Assembly: GCA_035533335.1 (NCBI GenBank)
Contig: DATLUC010000010.1
Coordinates: 1 to 21,722 of the forward strand
Origin: DATKSS01 sp035533335
GTDB taxonomy: Bacteria > Chloroflexota > Dormibacteria > Dormibacterales > Dormibacteraceae
DNA: 21,722 nucleotides
Direction: 5' to 3'
The notes under the pieces are model-generated. The model searched no databases and was not told where the DNA came from. It worked only from the letters and a program-made list of their open reading frames with translations. Of the stretch, positions 7,829-15,664 are shown in pieces; position 1 is the stretch's first letter; every line of letters begins with the position of its first letter. A program made the translations under genes and the position numbers.

Positions 7829-8409
7829 CCCCGATGGAGCCCTTCGCCCTCGCCCTCGACCTCGTCACCGGTCGCCTCGCGCCGCACACCTCACGCACCG
7901 TAAGGCGGATCTCCGAGATGAGCGGCATGTACGCCGACGCCGACGCTCACGAGCAACTCGCGGGCACCGGTGATCCCGTCGTCTACGAGGTCCTCCAGTA
8001 CGACGTGCCGTTCGACAATGGGCAGCTCGTCTGCTGCACAACGGTCATCTACGCCGGCCTGGTCGGTGAGGAGTACTTCATGACCAAGGGGCACTTCCAC
8101 GAGAAACGGAGCACTGGCGAGGTGTACCTCGGAATCAGCGGCCACGGCTACCTGCTCATGTTCGTCGACGGCCGAACGGCCGAGCTCGAAATGGGGCCCG
8201 GTACGCTCGCCTACGTCCCACCTTACTGGGCGCACCGAACGCTCAACGTCGGTGATGAGCCCTTCAGCTTCCTGGCCGTCTACCCCGGCGACGCGGGGCA
8301 CGACTACAGGACGATCGAGCGCACCGGCTTCCCGCGCCGCGTTATCCGCGCCGCGTCTGGGCCCATCGTCGTTTCCGCCTTCGGGGAGACTCCGCGATCA
8401 ATTGGCTAG
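7825..8409 (+). CDS. Cupin-type glucose-6-phosphate isomerase family protein
   Basis: This protein of 194 residues (191 if translation starts at the ATG at 7834) matches the metal-dependent cupin phosphoglucose isomerases first known from archaea such as Pyrococcus. The cupin core reads KGHFHEKRSTGEVYLGISGH. Counting from 7834, His87, His89, Glu96 and His134 (in PYWAHRT) correspond to the metal ligands. The usual reaction is aldose-ketose isomerisation of glucose-6-P and fructose-6-P. A copy inside a sugar operon, next to a sugar kinase, may act on a different phosphosugar. The GTG at 7825 overlaps the upstream stop (GTGA) and is preferred for coupling. The TAG stop overlaps the next reading frame by 8 nt. 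Confidence 0.85.
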   Translation: MTPMEPFALALDLVTGRLAPHTSRTVRRISEMSGMYADADAHEQLAGTGDPVVYEVLQYDVPFDNGQLVCCTTVIYAGLVGEEYFMTKGHFHEKRSTGEVYLGISGHGYLLMFVDGRTAELEMGPGTLAYVPPYWAHRTLNVGDEPFSFLAVYPGDAGHDYRTIERTGFPRRVIRAASGPIVVSAFGETPRSIG

Positions 8410-9388
8410 GCGCCCGGGTCGATCACCGGCCGACTCGATCGTTCTCGTGACGCCGCGATCGCTCGTGGCCGAGCCGTCTCGCTGTGTGCGCCTGGAGCGA
8501 AGTGTGGGCGAAGTGCGGTACCGCTCCGGGCCACTAGGGTCGGACGAGCTCGCCGAGGCCCTCGTCCAGGTCGACGCGGTCCTCGCAGGCCTCGACCGCT
8601 TCGACGAGAGCGTCTTTGCACGAACGCCAAGGCTCCGAGTGGTGGCCCGGTACGGCGCCGGCGTGGACAACATCGACCTCGTTGGGGCGGCTCGAAACGG
8701 CATCGTGGTCACGAACACCCCAGGCGCCAACGCGAATGCGGTCGCCGAGCTAACAATCGCCCTACTACTCGCGCTCGCCCGGCCCCTCCTCCGAGCTGTC
8801 GAGTCCGTCCGGTTGGGAGAGTGGACCGCCCCCCGCGGTTTCGAGATAGCCGGCCGAACGCTCGGGCTCGTCGGACTCGGCGCCGTTGGCCGGCTGGTCG
8901 CTACCAAGGCCTCTGAACTCGGCTGCCACGTCGTCGCCTGCGACCCTCTCGTCGGCGAAGCCGAAGCCCGCGCGGTTGGTGCGCAACTCGTCACGCGCGA
9001 GCATGTCGTGGCCGTCGCAGACGTGCTCTCACTCCATGTGCCGCTTACTGCCGAGACTCGGGACATGGTGGACCGCAGGTTGCTCCAGTCGATGAAGCCA
9101 GGAGCCGCCCTGATCAATACCGCCCGCGGCGAACTCGTGGTCGAGGAGGATCTGCTGCGAGCTCTCGAGGAGGGCCACCTCCGAGCAGCTGCCCTTGACA
9201 CGCTTCGCGAGGAGCCGCCGCCTCCCCAGCATCCGCTCCTTCGGCGCGAGGACGTGATCGTGACACCGCACATGGGCGGGCAGACCGACGAAGCTGTCGA
9301 AGAAATGGCGCGAGAGGCGATCGACGACCTCCTTGCCGTGCTCTCCGGCGAGCCGCCACGCCATCCCGTGGAGGTCGTCCTTGGCTGA
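8402..9388 (+). CDS. D-isomer-specific 2-hydroxyacid dehydrogenase
   Basis: This NAD(P)-dependent dehydrogenase/reductase of 2-hydroxy or 2-keto acids has 328 residues from a TTG at 8402. The NAD domain has LGLVGLGAVGRLV. The catalytic triad is visible as Arg in NTARGELV, Glu in LREEPPPP and His in VTPHMGGQ. It resembles phosphoglycerate dehydrogenase and glyoxylate/hydroxypyruvate reductase without the C-terminal ACT domain. Start choice: TTG 8402 gives the complete first strand SIVLVTPRSL and an 8-nt overlap with the upstream gene, like the eda start below. GTG 8447 would remove that strand and leave 313 residues. In this operon it could reduce a C2 or C3 2-oxo acid made by the aldolase branch; that role is an inference. 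Confidence 0.88.
   Translation: MARRPGRSPADSIVLVTPRSLVAEPSRCVRLERSVGEVRYRSGPLGSDELAEALVQVDAVLAGLDRFDESVFARTPRLRVVARYGAGVDNIDLVGAARNGIVVTNTPGANANAVAELTIALLLALARPLLRAVESVRLGEWTAPRGFEIAGRTLGLVGLGAVGRLVATKASELGCHVVACDPLVGEAEARAVGAQLVTREHVVAVADVLSLHVPLTAETRDMVDRRLLQSMKPGAALINTARGELVVEEDLLRALEEGHLRAAALDTLREEPPPPQHPLLRREDVIVTPHMGGQTDEAVEEMAREAIDDLLAVLSGEPPRHPVEVVLG
9371..9383 (+). promoter_or_regulatory. Ribosome-binding site deciding the TTG start of the aldolase gene
   Basis: GAGG at 9371-9374 sits 6 nt before TTG at 9381, inside the end of the preceding gene. It supports a TTG start that overlaps the upstream TGA by 8 nt (TTGGCTGA). The resulting N terminus, LADVLQRLRKARVV, matches the normal start of this aldolase family. 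Confidence 0.6.
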
Positions 9389-10022
9389 CGTCCTACAGCG
9401 CCTGCGCAAAGCGCGTGTCGTGATTGTGGTCCGAGCCGACGACGCCTCCAACGCTGTCGCAATCGCGGAGGCACTCGTCGATGGCGGCCTCGTCGCGGTC
9501 GAATTGACCTATACGACACCTGGAGCCGGAGCGGCGATCGAGAAAGCCCGGTCGCGCCTGGACGACAGAATCCTGCTCGGGGCAGGCACGCTGACGACGC
9601 CCGAGCAGGTAGGCGAAGCCGTTGCTGCGGGTGCTGACTTCCTAGTCAGTCCTCACCTCAATCGCGGCCTGCTGAACACCATGCTCGAGAGCGGCCGGCT
9701 CGCGCTCCCGGGCGTACTCACACCCTCGGAAGTTGCCGCCGCCTTCGCCGACGGAGCCGAAGCGGTGAAGCTCTTCCCCGCTTCGAGCGGAGGAATAGCA
9801 CACCTGCAGGCGCTCTTCGGCCCGTTCCCCGAGATCAAAGTGGTGCCTACAGGAGGCATCGCGCCCGAAGACGTCGGCGCCTGGCTCGAAGCAGGCGCTT
9901 GGGCGGTCGGTGTCGGCGGCAAGCTCGCTCCGCGCCGACTGGAGAACGACGAGTCGCGTTCCGAGCTAGTCAAACGTAGCCGCTCGCTTTGTGCGCAACT
10001 CCGCCAGGACTCGACCCGATGA
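9381..10022 (+). CDS. eda: KDPG/KHG-type 2-keto-3-deoxy aldolase
   Basis: This 213-residue class I aldolase would cleave a 2-keto-3-deoxy sugar acid (or its phosphate) to pyruvate and an aldehyde. The TIM barrel shows Arg18 in VVRAD, the catalytic Glu41 in VELTYTTPGA, LGAGT (66-70), the Schiff-base Lys130 in AVKLFPASSG and VPTGGI for phosphate binding. Length equals the family norm from the TTG start. It overlaps the following gene by ATGA. The Entner-Doudoroff enzyme is the archetype, but no edd-type or IlvD-type dehydratase is in the window. The true substrate may therefore be another keto-deoxy acid, such as one from a hexonate, galactonate or pentonate branch. Confidence 0.9.
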   Translation: MADVLQRLRKARVVIVVRADDASNAVAIAEALVDGGLVAVELTYTTPGAGAAIEKARSRLDDRILLGAGTLTTPEQVGEAVAAGADFLVSPHLNRGLLNTMLESGRLALPGVLTPSEVAAAFADGAEAVKLFPASSGGIAHLQALFGPFPEIKVVPTGGIAPEDVGAWLEAGAWAVGVGGKLAPRRLENDESRSELVKRSRSLCAQLRQDSTR

Positions 10023-10990
10023 GACGGTTCGTGTTCGTCGGCGTCGAGACCCACGGATCGTCAATCCGGGCGATCTTCCCAGCCTGGCGTGATCGCCTGG
10101 AGCTCGACGACGATGTTTCGCTCGACGGCGTCGACATCCCCGTCGGGGCGCCGCCGGACCGTTACCGGAAAGTAGTGGAGACTCTGCTCGCCGACTCGTC
10201 ATTCCTCGGCGCGCTCGTAACGACACATAAGGTCGCAATTTACGAAGCCGCACACGATCTCTTTGCCGAGCTCGACCACTTTGCCCGCCTTTGTGGCGAG
10301 GTTTCCTGCCTGGCGAAAAGGGACGGGAAACTGCTCGGCTGGGCGAAGGACCCGATCACCGCCAGCCGATCGCTCGACGACCTGCTGGGCCCACTGTACT
10401 TCGAGCAGAGCGGCGGCGACGTCCTCTGCCTAGGAGCGGGTGGGGCCGGGACCGCGATCATCCTATGTCTGATGACACGGGCCGCGGTGAGTGACATGCC
10501 TGGGCGGATTGTGGTCGCAGACGCAGTTCCGGCGCGCCTCGACGCGGTGCGCCGACTGCACCGCGAGCTTGAGGCCACGGTACCACTCGTGTGCCATGCC
10601 ACCGGTTCTCCCGCCGAGCTCGACCAGCTGCTGGCCGCCCTCCCGCCCAGGTCAGTCGTTATCAATGCAACGGGCATGGGCAAGGACCGGCCCGGCTCAC
10701 CGCTGAGCGAAAATGCCCTCTTCCCCCAAGGCGCGATCGTCTGGGATCTCAATTACCGGGGTGCTCTCGACTTCCTCCACCAAGCCCAGGCGCAGGCAAC
10801 GGTCCGCTCGCTGCGCGTCGAGGACGGCTGGCGCTACTTCATCTTCGGCTGGACGTCCGTGATCGAGGAGGTCTTCCAAAGGCCGATCTCGGCCGACGAG
10901 ATCGAGATTCTCGCCACGGACGCGGACTTCGCCCGTCCGCTACGGGCCTCCGTACGGGCGGGGGACGGCACAAGCGGATCCTCCGCATGA
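10019..10990 (+). CDS. Shikimate-dehydrogenase-like protein, probably not AroE
   Basis: This 323-residue, two-domain protein has the AroE fold. Kept features are the Ser pair (THGSSIRAIF, Ser14-Ser15), the catalytic Lys71 in GALVTTHK, Asp111 in GWAKDPITA, a Rossmann GAGGAG loop near 140, INATGMGKD and DLNYRGALDFL. Changed features: the AroE motif NVTxPHK is reduced to LVTTHK, the substrate-binding Asn of GAVNT is replaced by GEVSC, and the protein is about 50 residues longer than AroE. The Lys-Asp dyad suggests dehydrogenase chemistry on a carbon-ring or linear polyol acid, not on shikimate itself. It is the last gene of the operon, coupled by ATGA to the aldolase. No other shikimate-pathway gene is present. 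Confidence 0.8.
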   Translation: MRRFVFVGVETHGSSIRAIFPAWRDRLELDDDVSLDGVDIPVGAPPDRYRKVVETLLADSSFLGALVTTHKVAIYEAAHDLFAELDHFARLCGEVSCLAKRDGKLLGWAKDPITASRSLDDLLGPLYFEQSGGDVLCLGAGGAGTAIILCLMTRAAVSDMPGRIVVADAVPARLDAVRRLHRELEATVPLVCHATGSPAELDQLLAALPPRSVVINATGMGKDRPGSPLSENALFPQGAIVWDLNYRGALDFLHQAQAQATVRSLRVEDGWRYFIFGWTSVIEEVFQRPISADEIEILATDADFARPLRASVRAGDGTSGSSA

Positions 10991-11108
10991 GCCGTGCGGA
11001 CGTGCGACCGCGCGAGCCAGGCTGTGGGGATGTTCAGAAACTTCATCATCCGGCCCACTCAGGCGCGTGAATACTCGCTGATGAGGCCGCCCAGCCTCTC
11101 GCGTCTAC

Positions 11109-11148
11109 TAATGGTGTCTCTTTACCGATAATGGTGTCTCTTTACCGA
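11109..11148. repeat. Exact 20-bp tandem duplication
   Basis: The unit taatggtgtctctttaccga occurs twice back to back, in the gap between two convergent operons. The sequence is more A/T-rich than its surroundings, and a further taatgg lies at 11157. Such sequences can be ends of insertion elements or leftovers of excision, but no transposase is adjacent, so its origin is open. Confidence 0.8.
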
Positions 11149-11236
11149 CCCATCTCGTAATGGCGTACGCGCTGACGAGCTCCTAGTTGTCGAAGGCTGC
11201 CAGGTCAAGGTGACCAAAACTTTCGCGGCTCCTCAT

Positions 11237-12661
11237 TTACCCCCCGTGCAGATCGACCTCGATGCCCAGGATCTCCGCAACGGCCAGCCATTCGTTCGTC
11301 CAGTCCCCATACACCCCGTGAATGTGGTTGCAGGGATAGGACGAGAGGAATTGCTCAGGCGCCTCTCGAAGCCGAGCGAAGGCATGTGGCCACTCAGGCG
11401 TTGTGGTCTTTGCCTTGGCGACGGCGACCGACTCAGGGAATTCGACCAGCTCGGCTGGGACGAGAGCCAGCCGGTAGCGACCTTCTTTCCGAAACAGTCG
11501 GGCAAGGGTCATCTCCCCGGCTGCAGCGAAGTGCTGTACCGACGCGCCTCCTGCCGGGTAGTACCACACCTCCGGGAAGAACGTAACGCTCTTGAGATTC
11601 TCTTCGGGGTCCTTCGATCGAGCCGCAAAGAATGTGGGATGCATGCCCGAGTTCGCGAGGTACCAAATGTCGTCCTCACGCTCATAGTGCCGAACGTCGG
11701 AGAATAGAACGGGCTGGGCCGACATGTGCTTGAAGATCTGCATGGTCAGGGCGCCGTCCATGTCCGCCTCAGTCGCTGCCACGATCGGCTCGTGAGGGCC
11801 GTCCCAATCGTACGGGTCGTTTAGGAATGCCTCCGCCACGTCCATCGTCACGTGGTAATCCGTGAGGTCGCCTTGGGCCTTAAAACCGACGAAATCGAGA
11901 TCACGCTCGTCGATGATTCGCCGAGCGGCATAGTAGCTTCGAATCTGCAGCTCGAGCTTCTCGGGCGTGAGCGCCTTGCCATCGTACGCAATCCGCCCGA
12001 CGCGCTTCTCTAGCCAAGCACGCGCTGCGGAGACTGGCTCCTGCGCGACCTGCTCGCCGTAGCGGACGAGATCGTACTGTTCGACATGCTCGACGTCCAC
12101 TCCGAAAAAGCTCTGCCACTGGTCGAGATTCGCTACCGCCGTGTACATGCCGAGCGGACGGCCGCCGAAGAGGCCGAAGGTCTCGCCACGCAGGCGACTA
12201 ACCGCACCGGCCGCTCGCACAAAAGTCATCACGCGCCTGAGGACGGCAGCTTCCTCGATGTCGCCCCAGACGCGAGAGTATCGTCGGCCGAGTTGGTCCA
12301 TAGTGCCCGCGGCGGCGAGCATGGCCACCATCCCTGGTTCGGAGGCATTGAGGTTGGAGAAGAGCAGAAAGGGACCGGGTGCTGCTTCGGACGCAATGGC
12401 AGAAAGGTGGGGAAACGCCCAGATCGCGTAGTTGAGGATCGTGACATCCACACGCTCCGCACTGAGACGCCGCCCCTCACGGCGCGCCACATCCGGCCGC
12501 CAGACTATCTCCTCTCCGGCGACGACCTCGACCTCACCAGTGGCCTCCAGGGCGCGTACCACTCGGTCCTGGTAGCGCTGGTTCAGGGCGATCAGCCCTT
12601 CATGGATGAAGCGCCGCTGATCCGAGAACGTGAGAATGCCCACGCGGGTCTTGCGGCTCAT
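11237..12661 (-). CDS. L-fucose/L-arabinose isomerase-family protein
   Basis: This 474-residue protein is related to Mn-dependent L-fucose isomerase, which interconverts aldose and ketose (also D-arabinose to D-ribulose). Expected metal ligands are visible: Glu298 in AATEADMDGAL, Asp322 in LFSDVRH and a His in CNHIHGVYGD (446 or 448). The N-terminal half has a Rossmann-like start (RVGILTFSDQR) and FGGRPLGMYTA. It is shorter than E. coli FucI (about 590 residues), in line with the uncharacterised FucI/AraA-like group. The ATG at 12661 overlaps the epimerase stop by 4 nt; an upstream in-frame extension only shadows that gene. It is the last gene of the minus-strand operon. Family membership is good; the substrate is unknown. 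Confidence 0.85.
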   Translation of the reverse strand: MSRKTRVGILTFSDQRRFIHEGLIALNQRYQDRVVRALEATGEVEVVAGEEIVWRPDVARREGRRLSAERVDVTILNYAIWAFPHLSAIASEAAPGPFLLFSNLNASEPGMVAMLAAAGTMDQLGRRYSRVWGDIEEAAVLRRVMTFVRAAGAVSRLRGETFGLFGGRPLGMYTAVANLDQWQSFFGVDVEHVEQYDLVRYGEQVAQEPVSAARAWLEKRVGRIAYDGKALTPEKLELQIRSYYAARRIIDERDLDFVGFKAQGDLTDYHVTMDVAEAFLNDPYDWDGPHEPIVAATEADMDGALTMQIFKHMSAQPVLFSDVRHYEREDDIWYLANSGMHPTFFAARSKDPEENLKSVTFFPEVWYYPAGGASVQHFAAAGEMTLARLFRKEGRYRLALVPAELVEFPESVAVAKAKTTTPEWPHAFARLREAPEQFLSSYPCNHIHGVYGDWTNEWLAVAEILGIEVDLHGG

Positions 12662-13539
12662 GAGGTCGTGGTACGCGCAGCACCGTAGTGCCGACGCTCG
12701 AGTTCCTTCAGGAAGGCCAGCCCTTCGGTGACGAGCACGTCGCTGCTCGGCGCGAGCTGCCGCCAGATACATGTGGCGGCGCGCATCGCCTCCGACATGC
12801 TCTCGAACGACTCGAGGCCCACGACGCCCGCGTACCCTGCTTCGCCGAGCGCTCTGTAGATCCCCTCCCAGTCGACGGTGCCACGCCCCGGAACGCCGCG
12901 ATGGCTCTCCGACAGATGGAAGTGGACGAGGCGGCCGGCAACGGCCCGAGTCGCCTCGTAGAAGTCCTCCTCCTCGATGTTCATGTGATAGGCGTCGAGA
13001 TGGACCCCGACGTTCGGCTCGTCGATCATGTCGACAATCGTGAGTGCCTGGGCGGCCGTGTTGACGAGGAATGTCTCGTAACGGTTGATCGGCTCGATCC
13101 CGAGTGTCAGGCCACGTTCAGCGGCGTATTTCGCCACATCCTTCAATACCTCCGCGGAACGGCGCATGTCGGACAGGTCCGGCCGTCGAGCTAGGCGCCG
13201 GCCAATCGCCGAATAGACGACCCCAGTGAGGACCGACGCCCCCATTTCGGCAGACAAATCGACGCAGCGGTGGAGGAAATCGCGGGCGTTCCCGCGAATT
13301 CGCTCGTCGTCGCTCGACGGATCGGCGTCTTCAGCGAGGGCGACCGACGTGACAACTCCGATTCCGCAGACGTCTAAGCGCGCGCGGATCGCCGTCGGAT
13401 CCACCTTGGCGGGCTCCATCAGTGGGATCTCGATCAGGTCAAGTCCCAGACTCGCCACGTGGTTAATCAGGTCGAGATGATCGTTGCTCCAGCTCGTGGT
13501 CCACGCATAGGCGTGGACGGCATAACGCGGACCGGTCAT
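12658..13539 (-). CDS. Sugar 3-epimerase/isomerase TIM barrel (D-tagatose 3-epimerase-like)
   Basis: This 293-residue, AP-endonuclease-2-type TIM barrel resembles ketose 3-epimerases. The metal-binding set is complete and spaced as in D-tagatose/D-psicose 3-epimerases: Glu149 (GIEPINRYE), Asp182 (HLDAYHMNIEE), His208 (HFHLSESHRG) and Glu243 (GLESF). HMNIEE and NRYETFLVNT are hallmark segments of that group. The probable reaction is C3 epimerisation of a free ketohexose or ketopentose, for example D-ribulose to D-xylulose. It overlaps both neighbours by 4 nt (ATGA), so it is translated with the permease and isomerase. IolI-type inosose isomerases share the fold and remain an alternative. Confidence 0.9.
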   Translation of the reverse strand: MTGPRYAVHAYAWTTSWSNDHLDLINHVASLGLDLIEIPLMEPAKVDPTAIRARLDVCGIGVVTSVALAEDADPSSDDERIRGNARDFLHRCVDLSAEMGASVLTGVVYSAIGRRLARRPDLSDMRRSAEVLKDVAKYAAERGLTLGIEPINRYETFLVNTAAQALTIVDMIDEPNVGVHLDAYHMNIEEEDFYEATRAVAGRLVHFHLSESHRGVPGRGTVDWEGIYRALGEAGYAGVVGLESFESMSEAMRAATCIWRQLAPSSDVLVTEGLAFLKELERRHYGAARTTTS

Positions 13540-14567
13540 GCTCCCTCCCTCCGGTGCAGGAAGACGTTGAAGGCGGCCGCCCCCAAGATCACCGCACCCT
13601 CGACCGCTTGCTGGTCGTAAACCTGGTACCCCAGTAGATTCAATCCGTTAATGAGAACACCCAAGAAGAGCACGCCGAGACCTGTCCGCGCAATCGACCC
13701 CCGGCCTCCGAACAGGCTCGTCCCGCCGATCACGACCGCTCCGATCACTGGCAGCAGAAATGGCGCACCAGTGTCCGCGTTGGCTGCCGAGAGGGTCGCA
13801 ACGAGCTCGACTCCCGCGATACCGGAAAAGAGGCCCGCGACCGCGTAGACGCTCCACGTCACGAAGGTCGTATTGATACCGGAGACGCGGGCCGCACGCG
13901 GGTTCGCTCCGAGGAGCATTACCCGACGGCCCCAGGTGGTTCGGGAGAGCGCAATCTGTGCGAGCACAAAGAAGCCGAGCGCGATCACAGCTGCAATCGG
14001 GACGCCCAGCACCTTTCGGAACACCAGGTTGTCGAGCCAGAAAGGCAGCGGCCCGATCGTCTCCCCTCTCGTGAGATAGACCGTCAGCCCGGAGACAAAA
14101 AAGAGCCCAGCGAGTGTGACGACGAAGGCGGTGAGCTTGAACCGTGCAATCAGGAACCCGAGCACGCTTCCTGTCACGACTCCGGCGCAGATTCCAGCCA
14201 CGACCCCGAGCGCAATGCTGTGAGTGCGCAATATTACCGCCGATGCTGCTACACCCGCAACACCGATCGTGGACCCAACCGAGAGATCGATGCCCGAGGT
14301 GAGGATGACGAAGGTGGCGCCGATTGCGGCGATACCGAGGACAGCATTCTGCTGGAGGACGTTCAGCAGGTTCTCCGGCGTCAGAAAGTCGCTCGTCGTG
14401 AGCGAGAAGATCGCCCCCATCGCGATCAACGCCGGAATCAGAGCGAGATCGCGGAGCCGGTCGGCGAGGCCCAGCCATGCGGGCGGTCTGGCGCCGGGAA
14501 AAGGCCAGGCGATCGCGGTCGCCTGGCCTTGCTCGCCCTGCTCCGACTCCTCGGTGTTCGGCCCCAA
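13536..14567 (-). CDS. Sugar ABC transporter permease, RbsC type (first copy)
   Basis: This 343-residue membrane protein of the branched-chain/ribose permease family has about nine or ten hydrophobic segments beginning near residue 40. ATFVILTSGIDLSVGS is the family hallmark, and GGTSLFGGRGSI near the C terminus contacts the ATPase. The start is TTG at 14567: an AGGAGG lies exactly 7 nt upstream and no ATG or GTG precedes the first membrane segment. The first 36 residues are polar and coincide with a strong hairpin (14501-14530). It would pair with the second permease at 17277-18284 and the ATPase, although these are encoded on the opposite strand. Confidence 0.92.
   Translation of the reverse strand: MGPNTEESEQGEQGQATAIAWPFPGARPPAWLGLADRLRDLALIPALIAMGAIFSLTTSDFLTPENLLNVLQQNAVLGIAAIGATFVILTSGIDLSVGSTIGVAGVAASAVILRTHSIALGVVAGICAGVVTGSVLGFLIARFKLTAFVVTLAGLFFVSGLTVYLTRGETIGPLPFWLDNLVFRKVLGVPIAAVIALGFFVLAQIALSRTTWGRRVMLLGANPRAARVSGINTTFVTWSVYAVAGLFSGIAGVELVATLSAANADTGAPFLLPVIGAVVIGGTSLFGGRGSIARTGLGVLFLGVLINGLNLLGYQVYDQQAVEGAVILGAAAFNVFLHRREGA
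14501..14530 (-). terminator. Terminator-like hairpin at the start of the permease gene
   Basis: Read on the minus strand, AAGGCCAGGCGA pairs perfectly with TCGCCTGGCCTT (12 bp, 6-nt loop), and TT then CCC follows, giving a TTTT run at the base. It sits 37-67 nt into the permease reading frame, just after the binding-protein gene. A stem-loop between binding-protein and permease genes is a known way to make more binding protein; here it would act inside the coding region. Its activity is inferred. Confidence 0.5.
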
Positions 14568-14574
14568 AGCTTTT

Positions 14575-14580
14575 CCTCCT
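14575..14580 (-). promoter_or_regulatory. Ribosome-binding site of the TTG-started permease
   Basis: AGGAGG on the minus strand is separated from TTG at 14567 by 7 nt (AAAAGCT). This consensus site fixes the start of the permease despite the rare start codon. Confidence 0.75.
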
Positions 14581-14632
14581 TATCTCATCAGTCGCTTCAG
14601 GAGGCGCGCGCCTGCTGCCGGCTCGGTGGCGG

Positions 14633-15640
14633 CTACTTGAAAGCATCCGGCGGAATCGCACAGCCCCAGACCTGCGCTTGAGTTGCGGCGAAATTCTGCT
14701 GGCTGAGGGTCAGGCCATTGATCTGCACGACTTTCTCCGTCGTCGGGGTCGTGGACTGGTTGGCCGCGAGGATCGCGTCGATCGCGCTTGGACCGAAGTT
14801 GCCTACGAGGGTCGCTACGTCCGCGTCTATCCACTTGTTCTTGAGCGCACCGCAGCCGTTGTTGTCACCGTCGATCGTGACGACCGTAACGTGCTTCGGG
14901 TCGCCCACAGGATAGAAACGGCCAGTCGACTTCAGCGCCGACACCACAGAAGGCAGGAGGTAGTCCGACGGATCGAAGATAGCGTTGATCTCAGGATGTG
15001 CCTGGAGAGCATTGGTGACCCCGTTGAGTGCTGTGGTTGGGTCCCAGTTCGTCGGCAATTCCTGGACGATCTTGAGGTTCGGGTAGGCGGCCGCGCTTTG
15101 CTTGAAACCGTCGCGCCGTCCAATCGCGTTCACGTCGGTCAGCGCTCCGACCATCAGGAGGACGTTCAGCTGCTTGGGCAGCGAGCCCATGTACGCGGCG
15201 ACTAGGCCGCCGTCGGCCACGGGGTTGCCCGTCACCTGCGCCACGAGTTGGCCGCCCGGGCTGGGTGCCCGATCGATCGCGGCGAACGGGATCCCAGCGG
15301 CGTTCGCCGCCCGGATCGACGCAACGATCTGATCATTGTTCTGTGCAATCGCGATGATGCCGTTGACATGCTGCGAGATGAAGTTCTGGATCTGTTGCGC
15401 CTGAAGACTCGCGTCGGTGTTCGCGACCGAGAACAGAATCTTCACATGCTTCTCTGCGGCATAATCATCAATCCCCTTCAGTTCGGCCTTGCGGATCTCA
15501 TGCAGGATGTCAAAGCTCACGCCGATCGTTGTTGTGGTCGACGATCCAGCTCCGCCGCCATTGCCCGCCCCGCAGGCCGTAAGCGCCACGGCGGCAAACA
15601 GGACAATCGCGAGCGTCAGACGGACGAACCTTGCTTGCAT
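14633..15640 (-). CDS. Periplasmic/lipoprotein sugar-binding protein of an ABC importer
   Basis: This 335-residue, ribose/xylose-type substrate-binding protein (type I periplasmic fold) presents the imported sugar to the permeases. MQARFVRLTLAIVLFAAVAL followed by TAC is a lipoprotein signal peptide, with the lipidated Cys in LTAC. The binding domain begins IGVSFDILHEIRKAELKGI and continues with QIQNFISQHVNGIIAIAQND-like sequence and VVTIDGDNNGCGAL. The ATG at 15640 is preceded by a perfect GGAGG at 7 nt. The frame is open further upstream into the promoter element, but that part is not protein. First gene of the minus-strand operon; its promoter is the second copy of the element in front of gntR. 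Confidence 0.92.
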   Translation of the reverse strand: MQARFVRLTLAIVLFAAVALTACGAGNGGGAGSSTTTTIGVSFDILHEIRKAELKGIDDYAAEKHVKILFSVANTDASLQAQQIQNFISQHVNGIIAIAQNNDQIVASIRAANAAGIPFAAIDRAPSPGGQLVAQVTGNPVADGGLVAAYMGSLPKQLNVLLMVGALTDVNAIGRRDGFKQSAAAYPNLKIVQELPTNWDPTTALNGVTNALQAHPEINAIFDPSDYLLPSVVSALKSTGRFYPVGDPKHVTVVTIDGDNNGCGALKNKWIDADVATLVGNFGPSAIDAILAANQSTTPTTEKVVQINGLTLSQQNFAATQAQVWGCAIPPDAFK

Positions 15641-15664
15641 ACCATTTCCTCCATGTATCAAAAG

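Noticed and set aside
9381..10022. Assigning the cluster to the Entner-Doudoroff pathway on the aldolase alone
   Set aside because: No glucose-6-phosphate dehydrogenase, lactonase or dehydratase gene is present.
10019..10990. Calling this gene aroE of aromatic amino acid biosynthesis
   Set aside because: Key substrate-binding motifs differ and it sits in a sugar operon with no other shikimate-pathway gene.
12662..12772. Longer start for the fucose-isomerase-like gene
   Set aside because: The extension overlaps the epimerase coding sequence in another frame and is not protein-like; the ATGA overlap at 12658-12661 gives a natural start.
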